From the NCBI RefSeq assembly GCF_019904175.1, contig NZ_CP061913.1, positions 5,084,001 through 5,148,000 on the forward strand: a stretch of DNA of 64,000 nt, written 5' to 3'. Positions 17,701 through 24,282 of the stretch are shown here, piece after piece. Position numbers and translations under genes: made by a program. Positions within the stretch are counted from its first letter, which is position 1, and each line of letters opens with the position of its first letter. Below the pieces are notes generated by a model. It was given only the letters and a program-made list of their open reading frames with translations. It was not told the origin of the DNA and did no database searches. Origin of the DNA: Dactylosporangium vinaceum (GTDB lineage Bacteria > Actinomycetota > Actinomycetes > Mycobacteriales > Micromonosporaceae).

Positions 17701-17967
17701 GGCCAGCCCGGCCGCGGGCTCCGCCAGCAGCGCCAGCAGGCCGTCGGCGCCGCCGGGGACGTTGCGCAGCAGATTGTCGAAGCCGTCGCCGTCGCCCAGC
17801 CGGTGCGCGTCACGCCAGCGGGCCAGACGGCGCGCGGCGCGCGCGTCGTCGCCGCCAGGCACCGGCGGCTGCGCAGTGTTCAACTCGAGGCACACCCGCT
17901 CGGCCAGCGTGAGCGCCCGGGCCCAGTCCACATCGGACACATCGGGCGCGGTGACTGTCTCGGTCAT
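14716..17967 (-). CDS. lanM: class II lanthipeptide synthetase LanM
   Basis: 1083 residues, the normal LanM length. The N-terminal two thirds is the DUF4135 kinase-like dehydratase, which phosphorylates and eliminates Ser/Thr of the precursor (landmarks VVYKPRPQGAHLGANALLQW, HFENLIACGEQPVLVDLEAL). The C-terminal third is the LanC cyclase, with zinc ligands Cys959 (WCHGAPGIG) and Cys1004-His1005 (CHGDLGN), so ring formation should be intact. The ATG at 17967 is preferred to the one at 17985 because TACCTT (17974-17979, minus strand) lies 6 nt upstream, a leaderless arrangement. It heads a minus-strand unit with lanA and the exporter. Confidence 0.93.
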   Translation of the reverse strand: MTETVTAPDVSDVDWARALTLAERVCLELNTAQPPVPGGDDARAARRLARWRDAHRLGDGDGFDNLLRNVPGGADGLLALLAEPAAGLAGRAGEPPAWWLEVCAATAAAKPANPAAADHPDHPGHSAHAARPAAAEHDGDWRHAFAVILAPVAHRALTELARRLRGDPEVGRGVAVRPVLTSFLGALNGVLVSLATRTLILELNVLRELGRLDGDTPAGRFASFVGQFTGPDAQRAFYAEYPVLARLLVRRAELTTDATWELLRRWAADRDLIRDGLFGGTDPGELTAVGAGAGDPHRDGRSVTVLTFAGGGQVVYKPRPQGAHLGANALLQWLSGRIGLELRTLTVLDRGGYGWLEFARHAGCASAEEVTRYYRRLGAQMALLHAVNGTDFHFENLIACGEQPVLVDLEALFHQPPPVAPGSSAALDPAVRELELSVMRTGLLPMLVSNDQGAVDISGLGGDPRDTSPYATATWDDGGTDTMRVVRANLPFAGAQNRPSLDGTPADLLRYIPALLSGFRDAYRAFEQGRDELTAPGGPLAVFEAAEVRMVLRATQTYTTLLQEGTHPDLLRDALDRDRHLSYLWAISSGVPGLASVVPFELADLWSGDVPLFTSEPGSRDLVTSHGVRLAGFYAESGLDRVRAKLAAFGERDLARQTWTIRAALQTRAAVLTVAPAVPATEPTAAEPAFAADGGPLAVATRIAERLLATACEDGDRVSWLGLEMAGEQAWRIGAPGWNLYSGSSGIAVFLAAAAGLTGRAEFGEFARRARWWLPAVLDDLESAAPDRLAGQAGLHGFAGLPGLAYALLHMGETAAVERLVRLSGHLLRNEAALDVMGGAAGTIGCLLAVHAATGLAEPLEVARRGGELLVATAQPAGDGLAWPTFTESSQPLAGFSHGAGGVGWALLRLGAATGEDRFVTAGLAGFAYERSQYRPELGNWPDLRAGAATAPGQMFAWCHGAPGIGLARADTVGLTTDIAAAEDLELALAATVAGGFGRSHSLCHGDLGNLELLLAVANPDTDTVSAAVLASIARTGPRCGTPGEVETPGLMCGLAGIGYGLLRLYAPDSVPSLLLMRPPAGR

Positions 17968-17973
17968 GCGCGG

Positions 17974-17979
17974 AAGGTA
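17974..17979 (-). promoter_or_regulatory. leaderless -10 box of lanM (TACCTT)
   Basis: Minus-strand TACCTT, 6 nt before the lanM ATG. Its mirror partner, a plus-strand box at 18002-18007, serves the divergent gene, so the 48-bp gap holds two facing leaderless promoters. Confidence 0.55.
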
Positions 17980-18001
17980 CCGCACCGCCCGGCGACTGCG
18001 T

Positions 18002-18007
18002 TACCCT
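18002..18007 (+). promoter_or_regulatory. leaderless -10 box of the gene divergent from lanM (TACCCT)
   Basis: TACCCT, 8 nt before the ATG at 18016. Confidence 0.5.
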
Positions 18008-18015
18008 CTGACCGC

Positions 18016-19020
18016 ATGGCGCCGTGGCTCGGTTTCCTGGCCGACGAGGCCCGCCCGCCGGCCGGCATCGTCGCCCTCTCCTGGGTGGAAAGCCTGCTGT
18101 CCCGGCCGCCGGACGACGAGGGCCTGTTCGTCGCGGCCAACCTGATCGCCCTGGCCGTCTTCCGGGCCGGTGAGGCCGACCTGGCCCGGCACATCTCCCA
18201 CGAGGAGATCAGCTATGCGCTGCGCCGAGAGGCCCGCGACCCGGTGTATCTGCTGTATGCCCTGCAGCCGCAGATCAATCTGCTACGGCTGGACGGCTAC
18301 GGCCCCGACCCGGACCGGGCCCTGCGCGGACTGGACGCCCTGGCCCGGCTGGCCGCCGGCCTCGACCTGGAGCTGCCCGGGCTGAGCATCTCCGCCGCAC
18401 AGGTGCGTCGGCTCGACGAGGCGGGCCTGCCGGTCCGCAAGGCCGCACGCGACGCCCACATCATCGACACCTGCAAGCTGCTCTGGCGGCTGGGGCGGCC
18501 CGACCGGCTGGTCGAGGCGGCCAACGGCCTGCTCGCCCGCTACCCGGAGGCGGCCAGAGGCGGGCCGCACCATGCCGCCGAGGCCCTCTGGCTGGCCGCG
18601 CCCGAAATTCAGGCCCCGCCACCCACGGCCACGCTCGACTCCGGCCCCCGGCCGGCCGTACACCTGGCGTTCCTGCGGCTGATCCACTACACGGCCCGGC
18701 TGGCCGACCTCGGCGAGACGGAGCCGGTGGTGGGGCTTGCGACCGGGCTGCTGACCCGGCAGGACATTCTCGGCGGCCCGTACGCCTCGGCGCTGACCCC
18801 ACTGCGATGGCGCGCGGCGCTGGCCGACAGCCTGCTGCGGGTTGGCCGGGCCGACCTGGCCGAGCCGGTCCTGCGGGCGGCGCACCACAACGCATTCGGC
18901 GACCCGCAGCTGGCGCGTGGCACCGCCGAGCGCTTGGGGATGGCCGCGCCCATGCCACCCGTGGACCGGGACGCGGCCGTCGCGCTGGCCCACCGGGTCC
19001 TGGACCGGCTCAGCCGGTAA
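18016..19020 (+). CDS. uncharacterised helical protein divergent from lanM
   Basis: 334 residues, predicted mostly alpha-helical with TPR-like paired helices (DPVYLLYALQPQINLLRLDG, LRWRAALADSLLRVGRADLA, RLGRPDRLVEAANGLLARYP) and no signal peptide, membrane helix or metal motif. I do not recognise the family. It shares a 48-bp divergent promoter region with lanM, so it may belong to the lanthipeptide locus (regulation, immunity or processing), but that is inferred from position only. Codon use is like its neighbours. Confidence 0.75.
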   Translation: MAPWLGFLADEARPPAGIVALSWVESLLSRPPDDEGLFVAANLIALAVFRAGEADLARHISHEEISYALRREARDPVYLLYALQPQINLLRLDGYGPDPDRALRGLDALARLAAGLDLELPGLSISAAQVRRLDEAGLPVRKAARDAHIIDTCKLLWRLGRPDRLVEAANGLLARYPEAARGGPHHAAEALWLAAPEIQAPPPTATLDSGPRPAVHLAFLRLIHYTARLADLGETEPVVGLATGLLTRQDILGGPYASALTPLRWRAALADSLLRVGRADLAEPVLRAAHHNAFGDPQLARGTAERLGMAAPMPPVDRDAAVALAHRVLDRLSR

Positions 19021-19287
19021 CGGGCGAGGCGACGACGAGCGGCGAAAACCTCACCGGAAGCGTGCCGACCCGCGCGATCCGCACCGCCGCGAGCACACCC
19101 TGTGGGCCTCCGCCGTCACCATCAAGCCGGCCGTCATCGCCGCTACGGAGCAGCTCGTCCACGACCGCATCGACACCTGCGCCGGCCGACATCGCCCCGC
19201 CCCGGACGCCTGACGAGCCGGCGGGCGGGACACCGTGCCCGAACGCGGTGTGCGGCGGCGCGGGTTGAACGGCGCGGGCGCAGACTC

Positions 19288-19293
19288 TACTGT
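19288..19293 (+). promoter_or_regulatory. leaderless -10 box (TACTGT)
   Basis: TACTGT, 6 nt before the GTG at 19300 of the PAP2-family gene. Confidence 0.5.
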
Positions 19294-19299
19294 GGCGCG

Positions 19300-20025
19300 G
19301 TGATCCGGGGGAGATCGAACGCATTGATCGAGGTCGCCATCCTGGTGGTCGGCGGGGTGGTGTTCTTCGTCGGGCAGCGGTTCGGTGGGCGGCCGGTGGC
19401 GACGGCGTTTGCGAATGCCCGGTGGCTGCGCTCGGTTGAGCGGGACCTGCACATCGACGTCGAGCTCGCGATGAACTCGTGGCTGGCCGGGCATCCGTGG
19501 CTGATCGTCGTCGCCGTGTGCGTGTACCGGCTCTACTACGTGGTCCTTGTCGGCGTGCTCGTGTTCGTGTTCGTGCGGCACCGGGAGGTGTTCGTGTCCG
19601 TGCGGCGGGTCATGGTGGCCATGGCGCTGCTGGTGTTGCCCGTGTACTGGGCCGTGCCCATGGCGCCGCCCCGGTTCGCGGTGCCGGGGACCGTGGACAT
19701 CGTCGCCGAGCACGACATTTTCGGGCGGTCGGCGGCCGGACCCGGCGACCTCGGGCAGATGCACATGACGGCCATGCCGAGCATGCACGTCGGGTGGGCG
19801 CTGTGGTGCGGGTTCGCGGTCTGGATGGCGCTGCGCGCAGCGCACCCGCGGGCGGCGCTGCTTGCGTGGCTGTTTCCCGTGGGCATGATGCTTGTGGTGT
19901 TCACGACCGGCAATCACTACGTGCTCGACGTCGTCGGAAGTGTGCTGTTGCTGCTGGCGGCGGTCGGGGTCGCGGCCGGCTGGAGTGCGCTCAGGGCCCG
20001 GCGCAGTGCGGCGGCGCGGTTCTGA
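19300..20025 (+). CDS. PAP2-superfamily membrane phosphatase/phosphotransferase (Aur1/Ipt1-like)
   Basis: 241-residue integral membrane protein with about six helices. The active-site blocks MPSMHVGWALW and GNHYVLDVVG match the SxxxH and HxxxxD motifs of PAP2 enzymes of the inositolphosphorylceramide synthase-like group. Such proteins act on lipid phosphates or transfer phospho-head groups at the membrane; the substrate here is unknown. GTG start placed by the leaderless TACTGT box. The preceding 279 bp holds no recognisable gene. Confidence 0.85.
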   Translation: MIRGRSNALIEVAILVVGGVVFFVGQRFGGRPVATAFANARWLRSVERDLHIDVELAMNSWLAGHPWLIVVAVCVYRLYYVVLVGVLVFVFVRHREVFVSVRRVMVAMALLVLPVYWAVPMAPPRFAVPGTVDIVAEHDIFGRSAAGPGDLGQMHMTAMPSMHVGWALWCGFAVWMALRAAHPRAALLAWLFPVGMMLVVFTTGNHYVLDVVGSVLLLLAAVGVAAGWSALRARRSAAARF

Positions 20026-20099
20026 GGGGTGCGAGCCTGTGGCTTCTGCGGTGGCTGTCGATCCAGCCGTGACAGCGATGTCGCCGGCCTGCTCGGCGG

Positions 20100-20477
20100 T
20101 CACGACTTCGCCAGTTCGTCCAGGTAGTGCGGGTTGTGCATGATGCCGAGCAGGTTGCCGAACGGATCGAGGACCGTCGCGGTGATGAAGCCGTGGCCGC
20201 GGTGCTGCAGCGGTTCGTGCACGGTGGCGCCCAGGGACAGCAGCCGGGTGAGGGTCGTCTCCACGTCGTCGACGTGCCAGTAGAGGATCGCCCCGGTCGC
20301 CGCGGCCGTCCCGGCCTCGATGATGCCCAGCTCGGCCTCGTGATCGCCCAGGCGCCACTCGGCGTAACCGGGGCGGCGGAAGTACGGTTCGACGCCGGTG
20401 ACCTCCGTGTACCAGGCGCACGCGGCGGACAGGTCGGCGGCGAAGTAGCTGACGGTGGCCATGCCTCGCAATGTCAT
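20100..20477 (-). CDS. VOC-family (glyoxalase-like) protein
   Basis: 125 residues forming one vicinal-oxygen-chelate domain made of two beta-alpha-beta-beta-beta modules (ATVSYFAADLSAACAWYTEV, then ILYWHVDDVETTLTRLLSLG, ending FGNLLGIMHNP). Proteins of this type include glyoxalases, dioxygenases and resistance proteins; nothing fixes the activity. It diverges from a WYL regulator over a 42-bp gap, and its leaderless TAGCGT box (minus strand) lies 6 nt before the ATG, so the regulator probably controls it. Confidence 0.85.
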   Translation of the reverse strand: MTLRGMATVSYFAADLSAACAWYTEVTGVEPYFRRPGYAEWRLGDHEAELGIIEAGTAAATGAILYWHVDDVETTLTRLLSLGATVHEPLQHRGHGFITATVLDPFGNLLGIMHNPHYLDELAKS

Positions 20478-20480
20478 ACC

Positions 20481-20513
20481 GGCACGCTAAACGGCTATGC
20501 GGCACGTTAGGTT
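20481..20513. promoter_or_regulatory. back-to-back leaderless promoters with direct-repeat operator
   Basis: Minus-strand TAGCGT (20484-20489) serves the VOC gene and plus-strand TAGGTT (20508-20513) the WYL regulator. Both boxes lie inside copies of the direct repeat GGCACGCTA / GGCACGTTA, which start at 20481 and 20501, exactly 20 bp (two helical turns) apart. A regulator bound to the repeats would cover both promoters. Confidence 0.55.
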
Positions 20514-20519
20514 CCTCAT

Positions 20520-21485
20520 ATGTTGGAGACCTCGGTGCGGGTGCTGCGGCTGCTCGCGATGCTGGCCCGGCGGCGTGAGTGGAGCGGGGCGGAGCTGGCC
20601 GCGCGGCTGGACGTCAGCGGGCGGACCGTGCGCAACGATGTGGACCGGCTGCGGCAGCTCGGGTACCAGGTCGATGCCGTGCCGGGGCGGGGCGGCGGGT
20701 ACCGGCTCGGGGCCGGGAACGCGCTGCCGCCGCTGGTGTTCGAGGACGACGAGGCGGTCGCCGTGGCGGTCGGGCTGCGGGCGGCGGCGGCCGGGAGCGT
20801 CGCCGGTATCGAGGACGCGTCGCTGCGCGCACTCACGAAACTGGAGCAGACACTGCCGCGGCGGCTGCGTGCACGAGTGGACGCGCTCAAACGCGCGACC
20901 GTGTCCGCGGCCGGCGGCGGGCCGGTGGTCGACCTGGACACGCTCACCCGGATCGCGGCCGCGGCGAACGGACATGAACGGCTGCGGTTCGAGTACGCCG
21001 CGCACGGCGGCGACACGAGCGTGCGCGACGTCGAGCCGCACACGCTCGTGTACACGGGGCGGCGGTGGTACCTGCTCGCCTGGGACGGTGACCGCCGGGA
21101 CTGGCGCACGTTCCGGGCCGACCGGATCACGCCGCTGCCCGTCGACGGGCCCGTCCAGCGGTTCGTGCCGCGCGAGCCGCCCGGCGGTGACGCGGCCGCC
21201 CACGTGCTGCGGGGCGTGGTCGAGGCGCCGCACCGGTATCGGGTCCGCATCCGGTTCGCGGCGCCGGCGGCGGTCATCGCCGAGCGCAGTACCCCGACGT
21301 CGGGCCGCATCACGCCGCTCGGCGAGCGCGAGTGCGAGCTGGCCACTGGCGCTGACTCGCTGTTCGACCTGATGACGTACATTGGCAAGTTCGAGGTGCC
21401 GTTCACTGTCCTCGACCCGCCCGAGCTGTGCGACTTTCTGCGTACCCTGGCCGGCCGGTATCTGGAGGCGGCCGGTGATCGGTGA
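20520..21485 (+). CDS. WYL-domain transcriptional regulator (YafY-like)
   Basis: 321 residues. The N-terminal HTH (residues 1-60, WSGAELAARLDVSGRTVRND) is followed by a WYL domain (about 140-215, YTGRRWYLLAWDGDRRDW, RTFRADRI) and a WCX C-terminal extension. WYL domains bind small ligands or nucleic acids and switch the HTH. ATG start set by a TAGGTT box 6 nt upstream. Probably regulates itself and the divergent VOC gene. Confidence 0.88.
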   Translation: MLETSVRVLRLLAMLARRREWSGAELAARLDVSGRTVRNDVDRLRQLGYQVDAVPGRGGGYRLGAGNALPPLVFEDDEAVAVAVGLRAAAAGSVAGIEDASLRALTKLEQTLPRRLRARVDALKRATVSAAGGGPVVDLDTLTRIAAAANGHERLRFEYAAHGGDTSVRDVEPHTLVYTGRRWYLLAWDGDRRDWRTFRADRITPLPVDGPVQRFVPREPPGGDAAAHVLRGVVEAPHRYRVRIRFAAPAAVIAERSTPTSGRITPLGERECELATGADSLFDLMTYIGKFEVPFTVLDPPELCDFLRTLAGRYLEAAGDR

Positions 21486-21500
21486 GGCAGGGCGCCTGAG

Positions 21501-21519
21501 GCCGGTCGGCTGGACCGGC
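21501..21519. terminator. hairpin terminator between convergent genes
   Basis: Perfect 7-bp stem GCCGGTC / GACCGGC with a 5-nt loop, between gene ends at 21485 and 21522. Confidence 0.5.
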
Positions 21520-21521
21520 TC

Positions 21522-22049
21522 CTAGGAGACCTGCAGGACCGTGGCGCGCAGTGGCTCCCGGTCGACGCCGAGGGTGTCGAGCACCCGCATGGCGACGCTG
21601 TCGCTCTGGTCGAGCAGGCCGAGCAGCAGGTGGCCGGTGTCGATGTCCCGACGGCCGAGGCCGTCCGCCTCGTGCAGCGCCAGCTCCAGGGCGTTGAGCG
21701 CGCGGCGGCTGAAACGGGGGCGGGGGAATTGGAACGCGCCCTGGCCGAAGTTGTCGTCGGCACGGCGCTGGATCTCGGCGACGTCGATGCCGATGGAGGC
21801 GAGAGCGTCCCGCGCCGGACGGCCGCCGGTCGCCTCGACGCCGGCTTCCTCGAGGGCCTGGGCGGTCGTCGTCCTGGCCTGACGCAGCTCGACGCCGTGC
21901 GCGCGCAGCGCCTCGCCGGCCGGGCCGGCCGTCTGGGTCAGGCCGAGCAGCAGGTGCCCGGTGCCGATGCCGTCGTGGCCCATGGACAGGGCGGCGTCCT
22001 GGGCGGCGACGACGGCGCGCTTGGCGAGCTCGTCGAATCGTTCGAACAT
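21522..22049 (-). CDS. Clp N-terminal domain protein
   Basis: 175 residues containing two Clp_N (repeat) motifs: FDELAKRAVVAAQDAALSMG..IGTGHLLLGL and FSRRALNALELALHEAD..IDTGHLLLGLL. There is no AAA+ domain, so it is a free-standing adaptor-like domain, as in ClpC-associated proteins. It may bring substrates to, or modulate, a Clp protease (inference). It starts 1 nt after the stop of the upstream HTH gene, whose 3' end contains its ribosome site AAGGAGGA, so the pair is tightly coupled. Confidence 0.85.
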   Translation of the reverse strand: MFERFDELAKRAVVAAQDAALSMGHDGIGTGHLLLGLTQTAGPAGEALRAHGVELRQARTTTAQALEEAGVEATGGRPARDALASIGIDVAEIQRRADDNFGQGAFQFPRPRFSRRALNALELALHEADGLGRRDIDTGHLLLGLLDQSDSVAMRVLDTLGVDREPLRATVLQVS

Positions 22050-22050
22050 G

Positions 22051-22296
22051 TCAGTCCTCCTTGCCTGCGGTTTTGCGGCGGGTCGCGTGCTTCTCGTGGA
22101 CCGACTGGCGGCTCACGTTCAGGGCGGTGGCGATGCTCTGCCAGGTCCACCCCTGGGCGCGGGCGTTGTCCACGTGGAGGCGCTCGAGCTCTTCCAGCAG
22201 TCGCCGCAGTGCGACGACGGCCTCGAGCCCGAGCGCGGGGTCCTTGGCGGTGACCTGGCTGACCAGGTCACCGACCGGCTGTTCCTGTGCGCTCAC
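22051..22296 (-). CDS. small helix-turn-helix protein, co-operonic with Clp_N protein
   Basis: 81 residues, helical, with a C-terminal HTH (GWTWQSIATALNVSRQSVHE) and a basic tail (KHATRRKTAGKED). The GTG start at 22296 is chosen because a 20-bp dyad begins only 2 nt upstream; the open frame further upstream is G/T-repeat sequence. The two dyads suggest autoregulation of this two-gene operon. Similar HTH plus Clp_N gene pairs occur in actinomycetes (recollection), but their role is not established. Confidence 0.8.
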   Translation of the reverse strand: MSAQEQPVGDLVSQVTAKDPALGLEAVVALRRLLEELERLHVDNARAQGWTWQSIATALNVSRQSVHEKHATRRKTAGKED

Positions 22297-22297
22297 G

Positions 22298-22317
22298 CTG
22301 TCAAGGTTCCCTGACAG
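22298..22317. promoter_or_regulatory. dyad operator 1 of the HTH/Clp_N operon
   Basis: CTGTCAAGGTTCCCTGACAG, 20 nt with 9-nt arms (one mismatch). It abuts the GTG start codon. On the coding strand it contains CCTTGACAG. Confidence 0.65.
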
Positions 22318-22325
22318 CGGCTCGG

Positions 22326-22345
22326 CTGTCAAGGTAGCCTGACAA
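22326..22345. promoter_or_regulatory. dyad operator 2 of the HTH/Clp_N operon
   Basis: CTGTCAAGGTAGCCTGACAA, the same half-site as operator 1, centres 28 bp apart. On the coding strand it holds a perfect TTGACA that could be the -35, with a weak -10 (GAACCT) 17 nt on, inside operator 1. Confidence 0.6.
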
Positions 22346-22389
22346 CGGCCCGCTTGTTGCGATGGCCCGGACGTGACTCGGCACTCACG

Positions 22390-22735
22390 CCGGCTCGGCG
22401 GTGCGTCCGCGGTAGCCCGGCAGTGTGTCCGCGGTAGCCCGGCGGTGCGTCCGCGGTGGCTCGGCGGTGGGTCGGGGGGTGGCCCGACCGTCGACGTGGC
22501 TTCGCGGGGGGTCGGCCCGGCCGGTGGTTCGAGTGCCGTGGCGGCCTGGTGGCGGGTTCGAGTGCCGTGGCGGCTTGGTGGCGGGTTCGGGTGTCGTGGT
22601 GGCGGGTTCGGGTGCCGTGGCGGCGTGGCGGCGGGTTCGAGTGCCGTGGCGGCCGGTTCGAGTGCCGTGGCGGCGTGTTGGCGGTTCGGGGTGCAGTCGC
22701 GGCGTGGAGGTAGTTCGGGTGTCGAGGAACCCCGG
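22390..22735. repeat. G/T-rich tandem repeat tract (about 24-bp, then mixed 21/29-bp units)
   Basis: The left part repeats CGGCGGTGCGTCCGCGGTAG-like units about three times (22395-22465). The right part has about seven units starting GGTTCGAGTGCCGTGGCGGC or GGTTCGGGTG (from about 22520), alternating between lengths near 21 and 29 nt. Frames through it have no start/stop logic. It fills most of the 450-bp gap between the HTH operon and the oxygenase. Confidence 0.7.
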
Positions 22736-22740
22736 CTGCA

Positions 22741-22746
22741 TAGAAT
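22741..22746 (+). promoter_or_regulatory. leaderless -10 box (TAGAAT)
   Basis: TAGAAT, 7 nt before the ATG at 22754; close to the optimal TATAAT. Confidence 0.6.
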
Positions 22747-22753
22747 GCGCGGC

Positions 22754-23617
22754 ATGCGGGGACGGTTCGACAACCTTCGACGGATTGCGGCGCTCGATCC
22801 GGTCGCGGATCACCTGGCGATTCATCGGCTGACGCTGACCGAGGAGTTTCCCTGGGACATGCGCATGGCGTTCAACCTGGCGTTCAATCGCTCATTCGCG
22901 CTGCCGCGGGTGGCGCGTCTGCTGTGCGAAACGCGCAGAATCCTGCAGGAACCGCGCAGACGAGCCGACGACACAGGCATCATCATGTACGAGATCCTGT
23001 TGCACGGGCCCGAATCGGTGCGCGGGAAGCAGGCGGTGCGGCGGCTCAACGATGCGCATCGGCGCTTCTCGCTCGACAACGGCGACAGCATCTACGTGAT
23101 CGCGGCGCTTGTCGTGGTGCCGATGCGATGGCTGCAGCGGTACGGCTGGCGGAGGCCGCACGAGCACGAACGCCAAGCGGCGGCCGTGTTCTACCGGCGC
23201 GTCGGCGAGCTCATGGGTGTGCGCGAACTGCCGGCGGACTATTGCGCGTTCGCGCACTACCTGGACGCATACGAACGCGCGAACCTGCACCACACGCCCG
23301 AGGCCGCGCAGATCGAGCGCACGACCCGCGACCTGCTGCGCGGACGTGTGCCCGGCCCGTTGCGCGGCATGGCCGACTCGCTCATCGGGGCGCTGTACGA
23401 CGAGCGTCTGCGCGCAGCGTACGACGTACGCCGGCCTCCACTGCTCGCGCGGGCATTCGTGCATCTGTCGCTGCGCGTTCGTGCACTGGTGCTGCGATTC
23501 GCGCGTCCGCGCACGACGCCGCTGTTCGCGGACGGGATCGTGACGAAGACCTATCCGGACGGCTACGACCTGGCGAAGGTCGGCTCAGGAGGGCCGTCGC
23601 CGGCGTCCGGGGACTGA
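22754..23617 (+). CDS. oxygenase MpaB-family protein (DUF2236)
   Basis: 287 residues of the DUF2236/MpaB family, which includes heme b-containing latex-clearing-type and mycophenolic-acid side-chain oxygenases. Landmarks are FPWDMRMAFNLAFNRSFALP near the N-terminus and RRFSLDNGDSIYVIAALVVV in the middle. The substrate is unknown. Start at the second of two close ATGs, because TAGAAT lies 7 nt before it. It lies between two repeat tracts. Confidence 0.8.
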   Translation: MRGRFDNLRRIAALDPVADHLAIHRLTLTEEFPWDMRMAFNLAFNRSFALPRVARLLCETRRILQEPRRRADDTGIIMYEILLHGPESVRGKQAVRRLNDAHRRFSLDNGDSIYVIAALVVVPMRWLQRYGWRRPHEHERQAAAVFYRRVGELMGVRELPADYCAFAHYLDAYERANLHHTPEAAQIERTTRDLLRGRVPGPLRGMADSLIGALYDERLRAAYDVRRPPLLARAFVHLSLRVRALVLRFARPRTTPLFADGIVTKTYPDGYDLAKVGSGGPSPASGD

Positions 23618-23874
23618 TGTCCGGAGGCTGATGTCTGGGGGCTGATGTCCGGGCGTGTCCATCTGCGCGATCGGTGCGGCGCGGCCGCGCGTTTGTGCGC
23701 GGTGCTGCCGGTTGTGGCAGATCGCCGCGGCGGCCGTGCACAGACGGCATGCGCGCAGCTGTTCATGCGCAACGTCTTGGGCGGCGCGCGCGTGGCTGTG
23801 CATGCGCAACGTCCGTGGGCGGCCTGTGTCCGCGGCTGTGCATGCGCAATGTCCGTGGGTGGCGTGTGTGGGCC
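23618..23874. repeat. G/T-rich degenerate repeats, left flank of the IS
   Basis: Starts with three copies of a ~15-bp CTGATGTCCGGGGG-type unit (23619-23655). Then come three copies of a ~37-40-bp unit with core GGCTGTGCATGCGCAACGTC (about 23757, 23794, 23834). The stretch at 23642-23670 also resembles the 5' end of the GNAT gene found beyond the IS. Confidence 0.6.
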
Positions 23875-23937
23875 TGCCCCGTTTTGACGGACATCTGAGA
23901 TCAGGAGCCTGTGGGCTTCGGGAGGATGTCCAGCATC

Positions 23938-24282
23938 ATGGAGAGTATGGGCAAGCAACGGCCTCGGCCTCGTCGTTCGTTCACGGCGGAGTTCAAGGCC
24001 GAGATCGTGGAGTTGTGCCAGCGTGGTGACCGTTCGGTCCGGCAGGTGGCCCGGGATTTCGATCTGACCGAGACCGCGGTGCGGGACTGGGTGAAGCAGG
24101 CCGCGATCGACAGCAACGCCAGCAGCGGTGGCGGTTCGGCGGCGGGTGCGCCGGCGGCGGGTGGGTTGACGTCGGACGAACGGGCGGAACTGGCCCGGCT
24201 GCGGCGGGAGAACCGCCGGTTGCAGGAGGACGTCGACATCCTCAAACGGGCCACGGCTTTCTTCGCGAGGGAGACCCGGTGA
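23938..24282 (+). CDS. IS3-family transposase OrfA (HTH protein)
   Basis: 114 residues from the ATG at 23938 (alternative starts at 23911, 23926 and 23947 in the same frame). The N-terminal HTH is RRSFTAEFKAEIVELCQRGD / SVRQVARDFDLTETAVRDWV. A C-terminal leucine-zipper-like helix (LARLRRENRRLQEDVDILKR) is typical of IS3 OrfA. The last codon overlaps OrfB (GTGA), which is in the -1 frame, so OrfB may also be made by frameshifting. Confidence 0.9.
   Translation: MESMGKQRPRPRRSFTAEFKAEIVELCQRGDRSVRQVARDFDLTETAVRDWVKQAAIDSNASSGGGSAAGAPAAGGLTSDERAELARLRRENRRLQEDVDILKRATAFFARETR

Noticed and set aside
15415-18015. Long plus-strand frame opposite lanM joined to the 18016 gene
   Set aside because: Low-quality Arg/Gln-rich translation antisense to a certain LanM; the downstream gene has its own leaderless start.
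19021-19299. Small gene in the gap before the PAP2 gene
   Set aside because: Frames on both strands lack a ribosome site, a promoter at start-codon distance and G/C third-position bias.
22520-22710. Repeated GGTTCGA resembling a tRNA T-loop
   Set aside because: No acceptor, D or anticodon arm can be built around any copy; it is part of a G/T-rich minisatellite.
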